A stretch of 64,000 nucleotides of DNA from contig NZ_PNCJ01000017.1 of NCBI RefSeq assembly GCF_005887115.1, positions 124,001 to 188,000 on the forward strand, given 5' to 3'. The notes under the pieces were generated by a model. It was not told the DNA's origin and did no database searches. It saw only the letters and a program-made list of their open reading frames with translations. Positions 1 to 9,748 of the stretch are shown here, piece after piece. Both the position numbers and the translations under genes were made by a program. This stretch comes from Pseudoalteromonas rubra. Lineage in GTDB: Bacteria > Pseudomonadota > Gammaproteobacteria > Enterobacterales > Alteromonadaceae. Positions within the stretch are counted from its first letter, which is position 1, and each line of letters begins with the position of its first letter.

Positions 1-852
1 TAAACTAAAGCTAATCAGTACCGCCGGGTGTTGCAGGTAGCCTTGCACCTGGCCACCAAAATAGGCCACCACTAAACCAAGAGCGGCATAGGTCACGGCC
101 ATGCCCTGAACATAAACAAAAGACAGGCTAAAGGCCTTCTTGGTCGACAGATGTTGCTGCCCGGCGATCAGGCTGGAGAGGATTGGAAACATCGGGAAGA
201 CACACGGCGTAAACGCCAGGCCCACACCCACCGCAAAAAACACCGCCAGGTTAGTGAGCAGCGATTGCTGCGCCAGTCGTTCCGTGAAGCTTAAATCGTC
301 GCTATTTGCGGATCCAGCCTCAGGCTGGCTGATTGTTCTGGTGGGTGGTGTTGCATCATCATCGCCGCTGCCATTGACGAGCACAGTTAAAGGCACAGTG
401 ATCACTTCAGGCGGGTAACACAACCCGGCTTCGGCACAGCCCTGATAGCGAATTTTTACCACCGCACCGTCGGTGATATTACTGAGTCGGGAGATCACGG
501 CAAACTGATCAAAGTAAACTTCGGTTTTGCCAAAAAATTCATCCTCGATCATTTCACCCTGCGCATATTCGGGCACTGAAATGTCGGCCCCTTTGGCGAT
601 GATCTCCAGTTTCTTCTTATATAGGTAGTAGCCGGGTGCAATATCCCAGCCGGTAAACAGCACTTTGCCCTGCTGATCGAAGTCGAACTTAAACGCTTCT
701 TCGACGGGTAAAAACGTTTGCTGCTTGGGAGCGAGCAAGCTATCGAGCACAGTGGTATTGCCAGCCGCCAGACTGCTGGTGCTCATCAGCATCAACAGAG
801 TGGTCAAAACGGCCAGTATGCCGCTGGGTAAAAAACGCGTCAGCATTCGCAT
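1..852 (-). CDS. dsbD: Thiol:disulfide interchange protein DsbD, N-terminal 284 residues (partial)
   Basis: DsbD carries electrons from cytoplasmic thioredoxin across the inner membrane to periplasmic disulfide isomerases. Only the N-terminal part is present; the gene runs off the left edge. A signal peptide (about residues 1-35) precedes the periplasmic alpha domain. Its redox cysteines are Cys139 and Cys145 in a GCAEAGLCYPP motif, with the six-residue spacing of the family. The first membrane cysteine follows at about Cys217 in an FTPCVFPMFP motif, in the first transmembrane segment. The start ATG (852-850) overlaps the cutA stop as TAATG, so the two genes are probably translationally coupled. 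Adjacent cutA-dsbD is also the enterobacterial order. Confidence 0.95.
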   Translation of the reverse strand, partial: MRMLTRFLPSGILAVLTTLLMLMSTSSLAAGNTTVLDSLLAPKQQTFLPVEEAFKFDFDQQGKVLFTGWDIAPGYYLYKKKLEIIAKGADISVPEYAQGEMIEDEFFGKTEVYFDQFAVISRLSNITDGAVVKIRYQGCAEAGLCYPPEVITVPLTVLVNGSGDDDATPPTRTISQPEAGSANSDDLSFTERLAQQSLLTNLAVFFAVGVGLAFTPCVFPMFPILSSLIAGQQHLSTKKAFSLSFVYVQGMAVTYAALGLVVAYFGGQVQGYLQHPAVLISFSL

Positions 853-1172
853 TAATTCAGTACCTCATCAATCCAGTTAAAATAGTCCCGCGATCCCGCA
901 CAGACTTCGATGACCTGAATTTCAGGGACATCGTATTGGTGCAAACGGTGAATGGTCTCCATAACAGCTTCGACCAAGTCAGCATGCGTTTTAATCAATA
1001 ACTTGCACTCGCTGTCTTGAGCGACCTGGCCCTGCCACATATAAATGGACTCAATGCCTGGCAAAATGTTCACACAGGCTGCCTGTTTATTTGTTACCAG
1101 GTGCCTGGCAATGTCACGTGCCTGCACCTGAGTGTTACAGGTGGTCATGACCATTCGGTAAGGCGTCGTCAT
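852..1172 (-). CDS. cutA: Divalent-cation tolerance protein CutA
   Basis: A 106-residue protein of normal CutA length. CutA is a small cytoplasmic trimer, historically linked to copper tolerance, with a still unclear molecular role. Family features visible are the N-terminal MVMTTCNTQVQA strand and loop, AACVNILPGIESIYMWQG in the middle, and the C-terminal YDVPEIQVIEV strand. The start has an AAGGA ribosome site six bases upstream. It is the first gene of a cutA-dsbD unit and overlaps dsbD by one base. The divergent neighbour is fxsA. Confidence 0.95.
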   Translation of the reverse strand: MTTPYRMVMTTCNTQVQARDIARHLVTNKQAACVNILPGIESIYMWQGQVAQDSECKLLIKTHADLVEAVMETIHRLHQYDVPEIQVIEVCAGSRDYFNWIDEVLN

Positions 1173-1292
1173 GGTTATCCTTTCACTTGAGCTAAATTTG
1201 CTCTAGTGTAACCAAACACGCGGTCTATCCCAAGCGCTTCACCTTTACTTTCAGCGCATTGGTCGCGTGCCTTGTTATGCCTGGCGCGCGGG

Positions 1293-1321
1293 CTTGAAAT
1301 AAGACCCGAGGACCCATACAT
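1293..1321 (+). promoter_or_regulatory. Candidate sigma-32 (heat-shock) promoter of fxsA
   Basis: A perfect heat-shock -35 element CTTGAAA (1293-1299) is followed after 13 bases by CCCATACAT (1313-1321), close to the consensus CCCCATNT. Transcription would start near 1328, just upstream of the fxsA ATG at 1347. The site lies inside the longest open frame (from 1272), which argues for the shorter start. Predicted by eye only. Confidence 0.65.
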
Positions 1322-1346
1322 CTATTTCAGTAATTTTGGAGATCCT

Positions 1347-1853
1347 ATGTTTAAAGTCCTTTTTCTACTCTTTATTGTTATTCCCATCGCTGAAATAGCC
1401 TTGTTACTTCAAGTCAGTGAAGTCATCGGTGGATTCGCCACACTGGCACTGGTGATCCTCACGGCGATACTCGGGGCGCGCCTGGTTAAGCAACAAGGCC
1501 TGGGTGCCTACGCCAACGTGCAGCAACAAATGGCACAAGGCCAGTTACCTGCCAGCGATCTGTTTGCCGGTATTTGCGTGATCATTGCCGGTGTATTACT
1601 GATGACGCCAGGGATCATGACCGATGTATTGGGCTTTATGCTGCTCACGCCAGCTATTCGCCAAAAATTAGCCAAGGCACTGCTACAACGCGCCACTGTG
1701 CAGGTGCAAAGCGGTGGCATGTTCAGCCAGCACACCACACAGCAACAAGAGCAGCAGTTCGACCCGTTTGCTGGTCGCCCTTCAGGCCATGGTCAATCGC
1801 AGCGTGATGAGGGGAATACTACGTTAGAAGGCGAGTTTAAGCGCAAGGACTAA
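1347..1853 (+). CDS. fxsA: FxsA family membrane protein
   Basis: A 168-residue inner-membrane protein. FxsA is known for relieving phage T7 exclusion by F plasmids when overproduced; its ordinary role is unknown. The sequence opens with a hydrophobic segment and the family hallmark PIAEIALLLQV. Further hydrophobic segments include TLALVILTAILGARLVKQQG and the stretch ending in MTPGIMTDVLGFMLLTP. The C-terminal third is a polar Gln-rich tail. The start at 1347 has GGAG upstream and lies downstream of a heat-shock-type promoter; an in-frame start at 1272 would overlap that promoter. It sits directly before groESL, as in many gammaproteobacteria. Confidence 0.92.
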   Translation: MFKVLFLLFIVIPIAEIALLLQVSEVIGGFATLALVILTAILGARLVKQQGLGAYANVQQQMAQGQLPASDLFAGICVIIAGVLLMTPGIMTDVLGFMLLTPAIRQKLAKALLQRATVQVQSGGMFSQHTTQQQEQQFDPFAGRPSGHGQSQRDEGNTTLEGEFKRKD

Positions 1854-1871
1854 AAAAATTTGAAAAAAATG

Positions 1872-1900
1872 CTTGGATTTTGTTTTGCCCATCCCCATTA
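1872..1900 (+). promoter_or_regulatory. Candidate sigma-32 promoter of groESL
   Basis: CTTGGAT (1872-1878) and CCCCATTA (1893-1900) resemble the sigma-32 elements CTTGAAA and CCCCATNT, separated by 14 bases. The CCCATCCCCATT region is like the E. coli groE promoter. A weaker sigma-70-like pair (TTGAGC at 1948, TATGTA at 1971, spacer 17) lies further downstream and could give basal expression. Confidence 0.6.
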
Positions 1901-2015
1901 AGTGAAGCAACTTAGAAATTAATTAGTTAGCCCCTCATCGCTAAAGTTTGAGCGGGAAAACATCTTACACTATGTATTCTGTCATTGTTCAGAAACTGTT
2001 AGGAGAACTAAACAC

Positions 2016-4014
<1,999 letters not shown>

Positions 4015-4041
4015 TCAGCCCCTTAAGCACTTAACGCTTTG

Positions 4042-4066
4042 AAAAACCCGGCTTTGCCGGGTTTTT
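4042..4066 (+). terminator. Rho-independent terminator after groEL
   Basis: An 11-bp stem (AAAAACCCGGC / GCCGGGTTTTT) with a TTT loop and a T-run, 27 bases after the groEL stop. Confidence 0.92.
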
Positions 4067-4362
4067 CATTTTCTGTGTATAAAAAGCTTGGTAAAGTGAA
4101 TGATGTGATGGGGGAGTTTGTGTTGGGGAAATTAAACATCAGGGTTGTGCGATATATCTGTATTAATAGAGGTTAATCTATTTAATTTCAAAGTGAGATA
4201 TAAATATAATCATAGTTTGTATGGGTTTTCTTCTTGCTTAGTGCTTAAATAAGTTAGGGAGATCACTGTTGGTATATGCTTGTGTTGGTAAATATATTCT
4301 CAATGCGATGTTTTTCTGTGGGTTTATATTATTCTCGTCAAATATGTGCAAAGAAAAAGCGG
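4067..4362. other. AT-rich intergenic stretch between groEL and the Spo0M-like gene
   Basis: About 300 bases that are distinctly richer in A and T than the flanking genes. The open frame that crosses part of it (from 4269) has no ribosome site and is upstream of the promoter at 4363-4390, so it is not counted as coding. No RNA gene or repeat was recognised. Confidence 0.5.
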
Positions 4363-4390
4363 TTGACGCGTTTATATTCTTTTCTATAAT
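4363..4390 (+). promoter_or_regulatory. Strong sigma-70 promoter of the Spo0M-like gene
   Basis: TTGACG (4363-4368), a 16-base spacer, and a perfect TATAAT (4385-4390). Transcription would start near 4397, about 46 bases before the chosen ATG at 4443. Confidence 0.8.
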
Positions 4391-4442
4391 CGGCCGTGAA
4401 AACCTTCAAAGATTGAGGGTGATAAAATCAATAAGGATGACT

Positions 4443-5225
4443 ATGTCTTTTTTCAAGAAAGCACTTGGCGCTGTCGGTATTGGCGCAGCAAAAGTAGACA
4501 CTTTGTTAGACCACCATCAGGTTGCACCCGGCGAAGAAATCTCTGGCACGGTTAAAATTAACGGTGGCAAGGTCGCTCAGGAGATCAACAAAATTGATCT
4601 CAAAGTGATATGCACTTACACCGTTGAAAGAGAAAACAGCGAAGGTGAGTCGGAAACAGTCACTAAGCAACACACCTTGGCCAAATTTCGTATTAATGAG
4701 CGTTTTACCATTGAGCCGGGTGATGAAAAGCATATTCCCTTTGCATTCGATTTAGACCTCGAAACGCCTATCACTGTAGGCGAGTCTCAAACCTGGATTG
4801 CCACTAATCTGGATATCGACATGGCGTTGGATAAGTCCGACCGTGATTATGTCCGCGTTGTCCCAACCGACCTGCAACAAGCCGTTATTGATAGCATGGA
4901 AGAGCTGGGTTTCAAATTGTATGAGTCAGACTGTGAAGGTATTGAAGAGGCTTCTTTCTCTCGTCTGCCGTTTGTGCAGGAGCTGGAGTTCAAAACCATT
5001 GCCGGCGAATTTCATGGTCGCTTCGACGAAGTCGAGATTGTCTTTTTTAATCGTGGCACTCAGCTGGAGGTTATTTTTGAAATTGACCGTAAAGCTCGGG
5101 GCCTCAGAGGTTTTTTTGCCGAAGCACTGGACTTAGATGAATCAAAAGCCCGTCTGGTTATCGACGAAGATAACCTGGAGGATCTCGATGATCTGATTTA
5201 TGACCTGCTTGAGGATAACTGTTAA
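4443..5225 (+). CDS. Spo0M-like (sporulation-control family) arrestin-fold protein
   Basis: A 260-residue cytoplasmic protein resembling the Spo0M family, which has an arrestin-like double beta-sandwich. The start MSFFKKALGAVGIGAAKVDT, the VAPGEEISGTVKINGG segment and FKTIAGEFHGRFDEVEIVFF near the C terminus fit that family. The name comes from Bacillus; in proteobacteria these proteins are found in non-sporulating species and often near PspA-type envelope-stress genes, as here. The ATG at 4443 was chosen because AAGGA sits five bases upstream; the ATG at 4437 abuts the same AAGG. The gene has its own strong promoter. The role is not established. Confidence 0.85.
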   Translation: MSFFKKALGAVGIGAAKVDTLLDHHQVAPGEEISGTVKINGGKVAQEINKIDLKVICTYTVERENSEGESETVTKQHTLAKFRINERFTIEPGDEKHIPFAFDLDLETPITVGESQTWIATNLDIDMALDKSDRDYVRVVPTDLQQAVIDSMEELGFKLYESDCEGIEEASFSRLPFVQELEFKTIAGEFHGRFDEVEIVFFNRGTQLEVIFEIDRKARGLRGFFAEALDLDESKARLVIDEDNLEDLDDLIYDLLEDNC

Positions 5226-5316
5226 CGCACAGGTTTTATCGCCAGGCCCGCGGTGTTGAACATGGCAGTTATGCCGCGAGCTCTTGACTACTCTATAGAT
5301 AATTATAAGGACCATA

Positions 5317-5763
5317 ATGAAAACACTCACTTCTTTGGTAACTATCCCGACCTTATTACTACTAACTGCATGTGGGAGTGATGAGCCATCCACTGAGCTA
5401 CCACAATGTGACGATGATGATGTCATGGAGTTGGTTCATGACATCGTAAAAGAAGAAGCAAAATCTCAGTTGTTTAATGTAATGCTGACCCAAGCTGGTA
5501 AATCGGGCGAAATCACGTACGAGCGAGCTGTTGAAGTGAAAGGGCGCTCAGCAGATCTGGCAAAAGTACTGGATGCGGTCGATGAAGCGATTGAGCAGCA
5601 GGATCTGAGGTACTCAGATATCGCGCAGTCTTCCCGGGACGTCAGTTTACAAAAAATATGGTGCAGCGCCAGTATGATGAGTCCGGGTGGTCAAAAGCCC
5701 GCAATCATCAATTACACAGCATTATATGAAGGTGATGATGTTGAGGTTCTGGTGACTTTCTAA
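5317..5763 (+). CDS. Small predicted lipoprotein of unknown function
   Basis: A 148-residue protein with a lipoprotein signal peptide: a hydrophobic core ending in the lipobox LTAC at about residue 19, followed by GSDEPS. The acid after Cys+1 is not Asp at +2, so outer-membrane sorting is plausible. The mature part is acidic and largely helical, with two cysteines (one in a KIWCSASMM segment). AAGGA precedes the ATG. It lies between the Spo0M-like gene and the lipoprotein at 6061, with a hairpin after it. No family was recognised. Confidence 0.75.
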   Translation: MKTLTSLVTIPTLLLLTACGSDEPSTELPQCDDDDVMELVHDIVKEEAKSQLFNVMLTQAGKSGEITYERAVEVKGRSADLAKVLDAVDEAIEQQDLRYSDIAQSSRDVSLQKIWCSASMMSPGGQKPAIINYTALYEGDDVEVLVTF

Positions 5764-5785
5764 CCTTTGGCATCTGCGTATCTGC

Positions 5786-5804
5786 GGGCAGAATAAATCT
5801 GCCC
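5786..5804 (+). terminator. Possible terminator hairpin after the small lipoprotein gene
   Basis: GGGCAGA / TCTGCCC stem of 7 bp with a five-base ATAAA loop, followed by a pyrimidine-rich stretch. The T-run is imperfect, so termination strength is uncertain. Confidence 0.5.
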
Positions 5805-5990
5805 ACTTTCCTTCTTAACACCATACGGTGATTTTTTTAAATTAATTGTTAGTTGCTTCTTTTTGCGCAAGTTTTTATACCTCGTTTAAACGTTATTTTT
5901 AATTCAATGGTCGTATATGCCTACATATGCTGAATTTAACCTGTGTACCTCTATTTTTAGAACTTTATAAAATGAGTTAAATATTGGCGC

Positions 5991-6018
5991 TTGGTTATCC
6001 ACTACAATTATGTAGAAT
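5991..6018 (+). promoter_or_regulatory. Possible sigma-70 promoter of the 6061-9669 genes
   Basis: A good -10 (TAGAAT, 6013-6018) with a weak -35 (TTGGTT, 5991-5996) at a 16-base spacing, 43 bases before the ATG at 6061. The rest of the 5805-6060 gap is AT-rich with nothing else recognised. Confidence 0.4.
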
Positions 6019-6060
6019 AGAAAATCTGAATTCGTATCAAGGTAGATCAGGTGACAATGA

Positions 6061-7005
6061 ATGTCCGATTTTAAAGTTTGGAAACTGATAAGTCTGCTCT
6101 GTGTAATGTGCTTAATGTTGGGGTGCGAATCGAAAGAGGAGCGCATCCAGCAAACGATTACTTACACACTTCAGGACGCCTCAAGGGCCATCAACACCTT
6201 AGGTGATGCGCTTGATAAAAAGCAAGTGCGTAATGCCAATCTCCTAACTGAGTATGGCAATGTACTGAGTCAGCAGAATCCACAATTGAGTAACATTGCT
6301 CAATTGGTTGCACAGGATGCAACCAGTGCCGGTCCTCTATATCAAAATTTACTGACCCGCTATCAGGCGCTCAAATCCCCTCAGCCAGGTATGAGCAGTG
6401 ATGACATTATTGAACAAGCGGTACTGCTCAAAGAAGCTGCCTCTTTGAGTTTGTTCAACGATGCACTGACTGATCCCATTAATGTGCTGGCCGACATGTC
6501 CAATGGCACGCTGGCCCGAGTCGGTGCTGTCAGTCAGTCCGCCGAGCAAGCAGCTAACAACGGCCAGCAAACAGTGGGTAACCAATTAGTCGGCAACGCC
6601 AACTATGGTGAATGGCAGGCCAGCTCCAATGGTACCAGTTTTTGGATGTGGTATGGCATGTACAGAATGCTCGGTGATTTGGTGGGGGATGTGGAATATA
6701 GCAGCTGGAGTAAGCGTCGGAAATATAGCTACTACAGCGATTATGGTCGCAAACGATACACCAGTTATCAGAGTTACAAGCGCCAGAATACCGTTGAGCA
6801 GCGTACTCGGCAGTCTTATCAGCGTCAGGGTAAGCAGTTTACGAGCCCTTATGCAAAAAGAAAATCGGGCGCATCTGGCCTTAGTCGCGCCAGTCACACC
6901 CCATCATCAGTATCGCGAAGCAGCTACTCGAGAGCAAAGTCGGGCTCAGGCTCAATTCGCAATAGTTCAAACCGGACCTCTCGCGGCGTTAGCCGGGGCA
7001 AGTAG
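6061..7005 (+). CDS. Predicted lipoprotein with a basic Ser/Arg/Tyr-rich tail
   Basis: A 314-residue protein with a lipoprotein signal peptide ending in the lipobox LMLGC (Cys22). Residues about 25-170 look helical. From about residue 215 the chain becomes a low-complexity basic tail rich in Ser, Arg, Lys, Tyr and Gln (for example SSWSKRRKYSYYSDYG and SRSSYSRAKSGSGS). It sits 24 bases before a DUF350 gene, the position that the YjfM-type (DUF1190) protein takes in the enterobacterial yjf cluster. Similarity to YjfM is an inference from position and tail character, not from recognised motifs. The tail could bind acidic surface polymers or nucleic acid. Confidence 0.75.
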   Translation: MSDFKVWKLISLLCVMCLMLGCESKEERIQQTITYTLQDASRAINTLGDALDKKQVRNANLLTEYGNVLSQQNPQLSNIAQLVAQDATSAGPLYQNLLTRYQALKSPQPGMSSDDIIEQAVLLKEAASLSLFNDALTDPINVLADMSNGTLARVGAVSQSAEQAANNGQQTVGNQLVGNANYGEWQASSNGTSFWMWYGMYRMLGDLVGDVEYSSWSKRRKYSYYSDYGRKRYTSYQSYKRQNTVEQRTRQSYQRQGKQFTSPYAKRKSGASGLSRASHTPSSVSRSSYSRAKSGSGSIRNSSNRTSRGVSRGK

Positions 7006-7029
7006 TGCATCAGATAGCGGAGTTAATAC

Positions 7030-7929
7030 ATGTACCAATTTAACGGATTAACCGCCTGGACATTTCAGGCACTTCTCATCGATATGGCGGTGATCATTGC
7101 CCTGTTTGTGAGCTTAAAATATATCAAGGGGTGGGTGTCAAACCTGCACGCGAATGACGAAATTACCGAGCGCGACAACTTTGCTTTTGGCCTGAGCTTT
7201 GCAGGTGGTTTGACCGGACTTGCCATTGTACTGACTGGGATCACCAGTGGGGCTTTCGCAAGTACACTGACTCAGGAAGCCCTGCAAATGGCAGGCTATG
7301 GCGCCGTGGGGATTGTGTTGATCAAGCTGGGGCACTTTTTTCAGGACAAAGTGGCGCTGCGCAAGGTGGATTTACACAGTGAAATCCTCAAAGGCAACAT
7401 CACATCGGCTTTGATTGACTTTGGCCATGTGGTCAGCGTTGCCATTGTTATCCGCTCTGCATTGCTGTGGGTACTGACGGAAGGCTGGTATGGGTTACCT
7501 ATCGTGGTTGCTGCCTTTGTTATAGGTAACGTGTGCATGCTGCTGGTAAGCCAATACCGGGTACAATTGTTCAAACGTACCAACCGCAATGGTGATTGTT
7601 TGCAACAGGCCATTGTGGACAACAATGTGGCGGTCGGTATTCGCTATGCCGGGTTTCTTATTGGTGCAGCATTGGCATTGACTGCCGCGTCTGGCCTGGC
7701 ACCGTATGTGGCCGACAATATGATCAATAGCCTGACGTACTGGAGTATTGCCGCGCTGGGTAGTATCGTTTTGTTCGCGCTGTTACATCTGGTGATGATC
7801 AAGGTTATTCTGGCCGGTACTGATATTTCTGATGAAGTGAATCGTCAGAAGAATATTGGTGTGGCAACCATTTCCGCGGCGGTGTCCTTTGCGGTCGGTG
7901 TTACCATGGCAACCTTGCTGGGTGCGTAA
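7030..7929 (+). CDS. DUF350 family inner-membrane protein (YjfL-like, duplicated)
   Basis: A 299-residue integral membrane protein with about eight hydrophobic segments arranged as two similar halves (roughly residues 5-140 and 150-295), as expected for a tandem DUF350 protein. E. coli YjfL is a single-unit relative. DUF350 proteins accompany PspA-family and polyamine-enzyme genes in many proteobacteria; their function is not known. Here it lies 24 bases after a lipoprotein gene and 3 bases before the SpeE-like gene, so the three are almost certainly cotranscribed. Confidence 0.85.
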   Translation: MYQFNGLTAWTFQALLIDMAVIIALFVSLKYIKGWVSNLHANDEITERDNFAFGLSFAGGLTGLAIVLTGITSGAFASTLTQEALQMAGYGAVGIVLIKLGHFFQDKVALRKVDLHSEILKGNITSALIDFGHVVSVAIVIRSALLWVLTEGWYGLPIVVAAFVIGNVCMLLVSQYRVQLFKRTNRNGDCLQQAIVDNNVAVGIRYAGFLIGAALALTAASGLAPYVADNMINSLTYWSIAALGSIVLFALLHLVMIKVILAGTDISDEVNRQKNIGVATISAAVSFAVGVTMATLLGA

Positions 7930-7932
7930 TTC

Positions 7933-9669
7933 TTGAGTGTATCGGTACCCCCAAATCAACCTAAAGTGACCGGCAGTATGTCGCTGTTTGGTCACGATGT
8001 GTTACTGATCGGTGTGATGGCCATTTTAGCTGGTTGTGGCCTGATCTATGAATATTTACTCTCTCATTATGCCGGCAGGGTGCTTGGCTCAGTTGAAAGC
8101 GCCATTTATGCCATGATAGGCACTATGATAGTGGCAATGGGAATAGGGGCATTTTTAGCGCGCTGGTTTAAAGACCCATTTACGGCGTTTGCCTGGCTGG
8201 AAAGCCTGATTGCTTTACTGGGGATGAGCAGTATTTTGATCATCGCCAGCATTATCGCATTGACCTACACCCTACCGCACACCCTCTCCAGTCTCTATAA
8301 CCTGCCACCTGATAGTTTACTCGATGGCAGACCGCTCCAGCAGTTACAAGCGTTCGCCCGTTTTTTGCCGTATGTATTTGGCTTAATTCTGGGAATACTG
8401 ATCGGTATGGAAATTCCCTTGATCGCCCGTATTCGTCAGCAGGTTTATGGCCGCTTTTTAGAAAATAATGCCGGCACTATTTATGGGGCAGACTATATTG
8501 GTGCGGGAGTTGGTGCCGCTATTTGGGTCATGATCATGCTGGCGCTACCCATTATGCAGGCTGCTGCCTGGACGGCGCTGTTTAACATTGTTGCCGGACT
8601 GATTTTTTTGTGGCGTTATCATCCGTATGTAAGATTTGCCAGGCTCTTGCTGGTGTGTCATATCCTGTTGCTGGGCGTGTTTACCGTGATACTACTCAAT
8701 GGTACTGCATGGATGAAAGACCTCAGCAATGTGCTATACAAAGACAAAGTGATTTACTCTGAGTCGACCAAATACCAACATGTGGTGATCACGGAGCGCC
8801 TCAGTCGTACACAGGCGACCCCTATCAATGACTTATTTTTAAATGGGCGCTTACAGTTTTCATCGGTAGACGAGCAAATCTATCACACTATGCTGGTATA
8901 CCCGGCTATGCTGGCGTCTAATCGCCATGATAAAGTACTGATCATTGGTGGTGGCGATGGCCTGGCGTTACGTGACGTACTTAAGTGGCCGGTAAAAAGC
9001 GCGACATTGATTGACCTGGATGGTCAGCTGCTGTCGTTATTTGGTTTGCAGGGACAGGTGTTTGAGGCAAGACCAGAGATAACGTCCAAGCTGGTGCGGC
9101 TCAACCAGAATGCGCTCAACTCCTCCAGAGCAGAGGTGATTGTGGCAGACGCTTTTTTGGAAGTCGAAAGTATGCTCGACCGCGGTGAGCAATTCGATAC
9201 GATTATTATTGATCTGCCAGACCCCAACCATCCGGATTTGAATAAACTTTACAGTGATTATTTTTATAATCATGTTCGTCAATTGCTGGCACCCGATGGG
9301 GCATTAGCCGTTCAGTCGACATCGCCTTACCATGCCAAAAGTGCCTTTATCAGTATCGCAAAAACGGTAAAACAGGCCGGGTTTGCGCATGTAGAGCAGT
9401 ATCAGCAGAACATTCCCTCCTTTGGTCAATGGGGATGGACAATCGCAACGCGTACCGGTCAGCCTGCCAGTGCAAGAATTGCATCAGCCGAGCACCTGCC
9501 GGTTGCCAGTAACTGGGTGAGTAAAAAATATTTACTATCTTCTTTCGCGTTTCCTAACCGTTTCTTTGACAAGAACAAAGATATAGAAGTCAATCGCTTA
9601 GGGTCAGGTGTCCTGTACGACTATTATCGCCAGGCATGGCAAACGGAAGACGAGTTGTATAAAAATTAA
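7933..9669 (+). CDS. Membrane-anchored spermidine-synthase-like protein (polyamine aminopropyltransferase fold)
   Basis: A 578-residue protein. The first about 240 residues hold six to seven transmembrane segments. The remainder is a spermidine-synthase-like domain, which in the family transfers an aminopropyl group from decarboxylated SAM to a polyamine. The nucleotide motif LIIGGGDGLALRDVL and the active-site region IIIDLPDPNHPDLNKLYS are visible; the acidic residue after the GGGDG strand appears as LIDLDGQL. The gene starts with TTG at 7933, three bases after the DUF350 stop; an ATG at 7978 is an alternative start. No SAM decarboxylase gene is in the window. Membrane fusion and context suggest a role in envelope-linked polyamine chemistry rather than bulk spermidine synthesis. 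Confidence 0.87.
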   Translation: MSVSVPPNQPKVTGSMSLFGHDVLLIGVMAILAGCGLIYEYLLSHYAGRVLGSVESAIYAMIGTMIVAMGIGAFLARWFKDPFTAFAWLESLIALLGMSSILIIASIIALTYTLPHTLSSLYNLPPDSLLDGRPLQQLQAFARFLPYVFGLILGILIGMEIPLIARIRQQVYGRFLENNAGTIYGADYIGAGVGAAIWVMIMLALPIMQAAAWTALFNIVAGLIFLWRYHPYVRFARLLLVCHILLLGVFTVILLNGTAWMKDLSNVLYKDKVIYSESTKYQHVVITERLSRTQATPINDLFLNGRLQFSSVDEQIYHTMLVYPAMLASNRHDKVLIIGGGDGLALRDVLKWPVKSATLIDLDGQLLSLFGLQGQVFEARPEITSKLVRLNQNALNSSRAEVIVADAFLEVESMLDRGEQFDTIIIDLPDPNHPDLNKLYSDYFYNHVRQLLAPDGALAVQSTSPYHAKSAFISIAKTVKQAGFAHVEQYQQNIPSFGQWGWTIATRTGQPASARIASAEHLPVASNWVSKKYLLSSFAFPNRFFDKNKDIEVNRLGSGVLYDYYRQAWQTEDELYKN

Positions 9670-9679
9670 CGCAACAGTG

Positions 9680-9730
9680 TTGACATATTATGTCGCACAT
9701 GCAAATCTTAACTCAGACATAATATGTCAA
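9680..9730. promoter_or_regulatory. Paired palindromic operators upstream of yjfI
   Basis: Two 13-bp near-perfect palindromes, GACATATTATGTC (9682-9694) and GACATAATATGTC (9716-9728), differ only at the central base and lie 34 bp apart centre to centre. With flanking TT/AA the whole makes a perfect 15-bp inverted repeat (9680-9694 with 9716-9730). The left copy overlaps a perfect -35 hexamer TTGACA. This fits cooperative binding by a dimeric repressor in front of the yjfI-yjfJ genes. The small ribbon-helix-helix-like protein at 11571 is one candidate regulator. Confidence 0.65.
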
Positions 9731-9748
9731 AACGAAAAGGTAAAAAAG

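Noticed and set aside
1272-1346. Longer fxsA start giving a 193-residue protein
   Set aside because: The extension contains a heat-shock-type promoter, has no ribosome site and adds residues unlike FxsA.
4269-4442. Longer start for the Spo0M-like protein
   Set aside because: It lies upstream of a strong promoter (4363-4390), has no ribosome site and is not like the family.
6605-7051. A 148-residue frame overlapping the lipoprotein gene
   Set aside because: It is an alternative frame of the lipoprotein gene; the low-complexity basic tail generates long open frames.
9608-9748. Longer start for YjfI overlapping the SpeE-like gene
   Set aside because: It crosses the operator pair and lacks a ribosome site; DUF2170 length fits the start at 9749.
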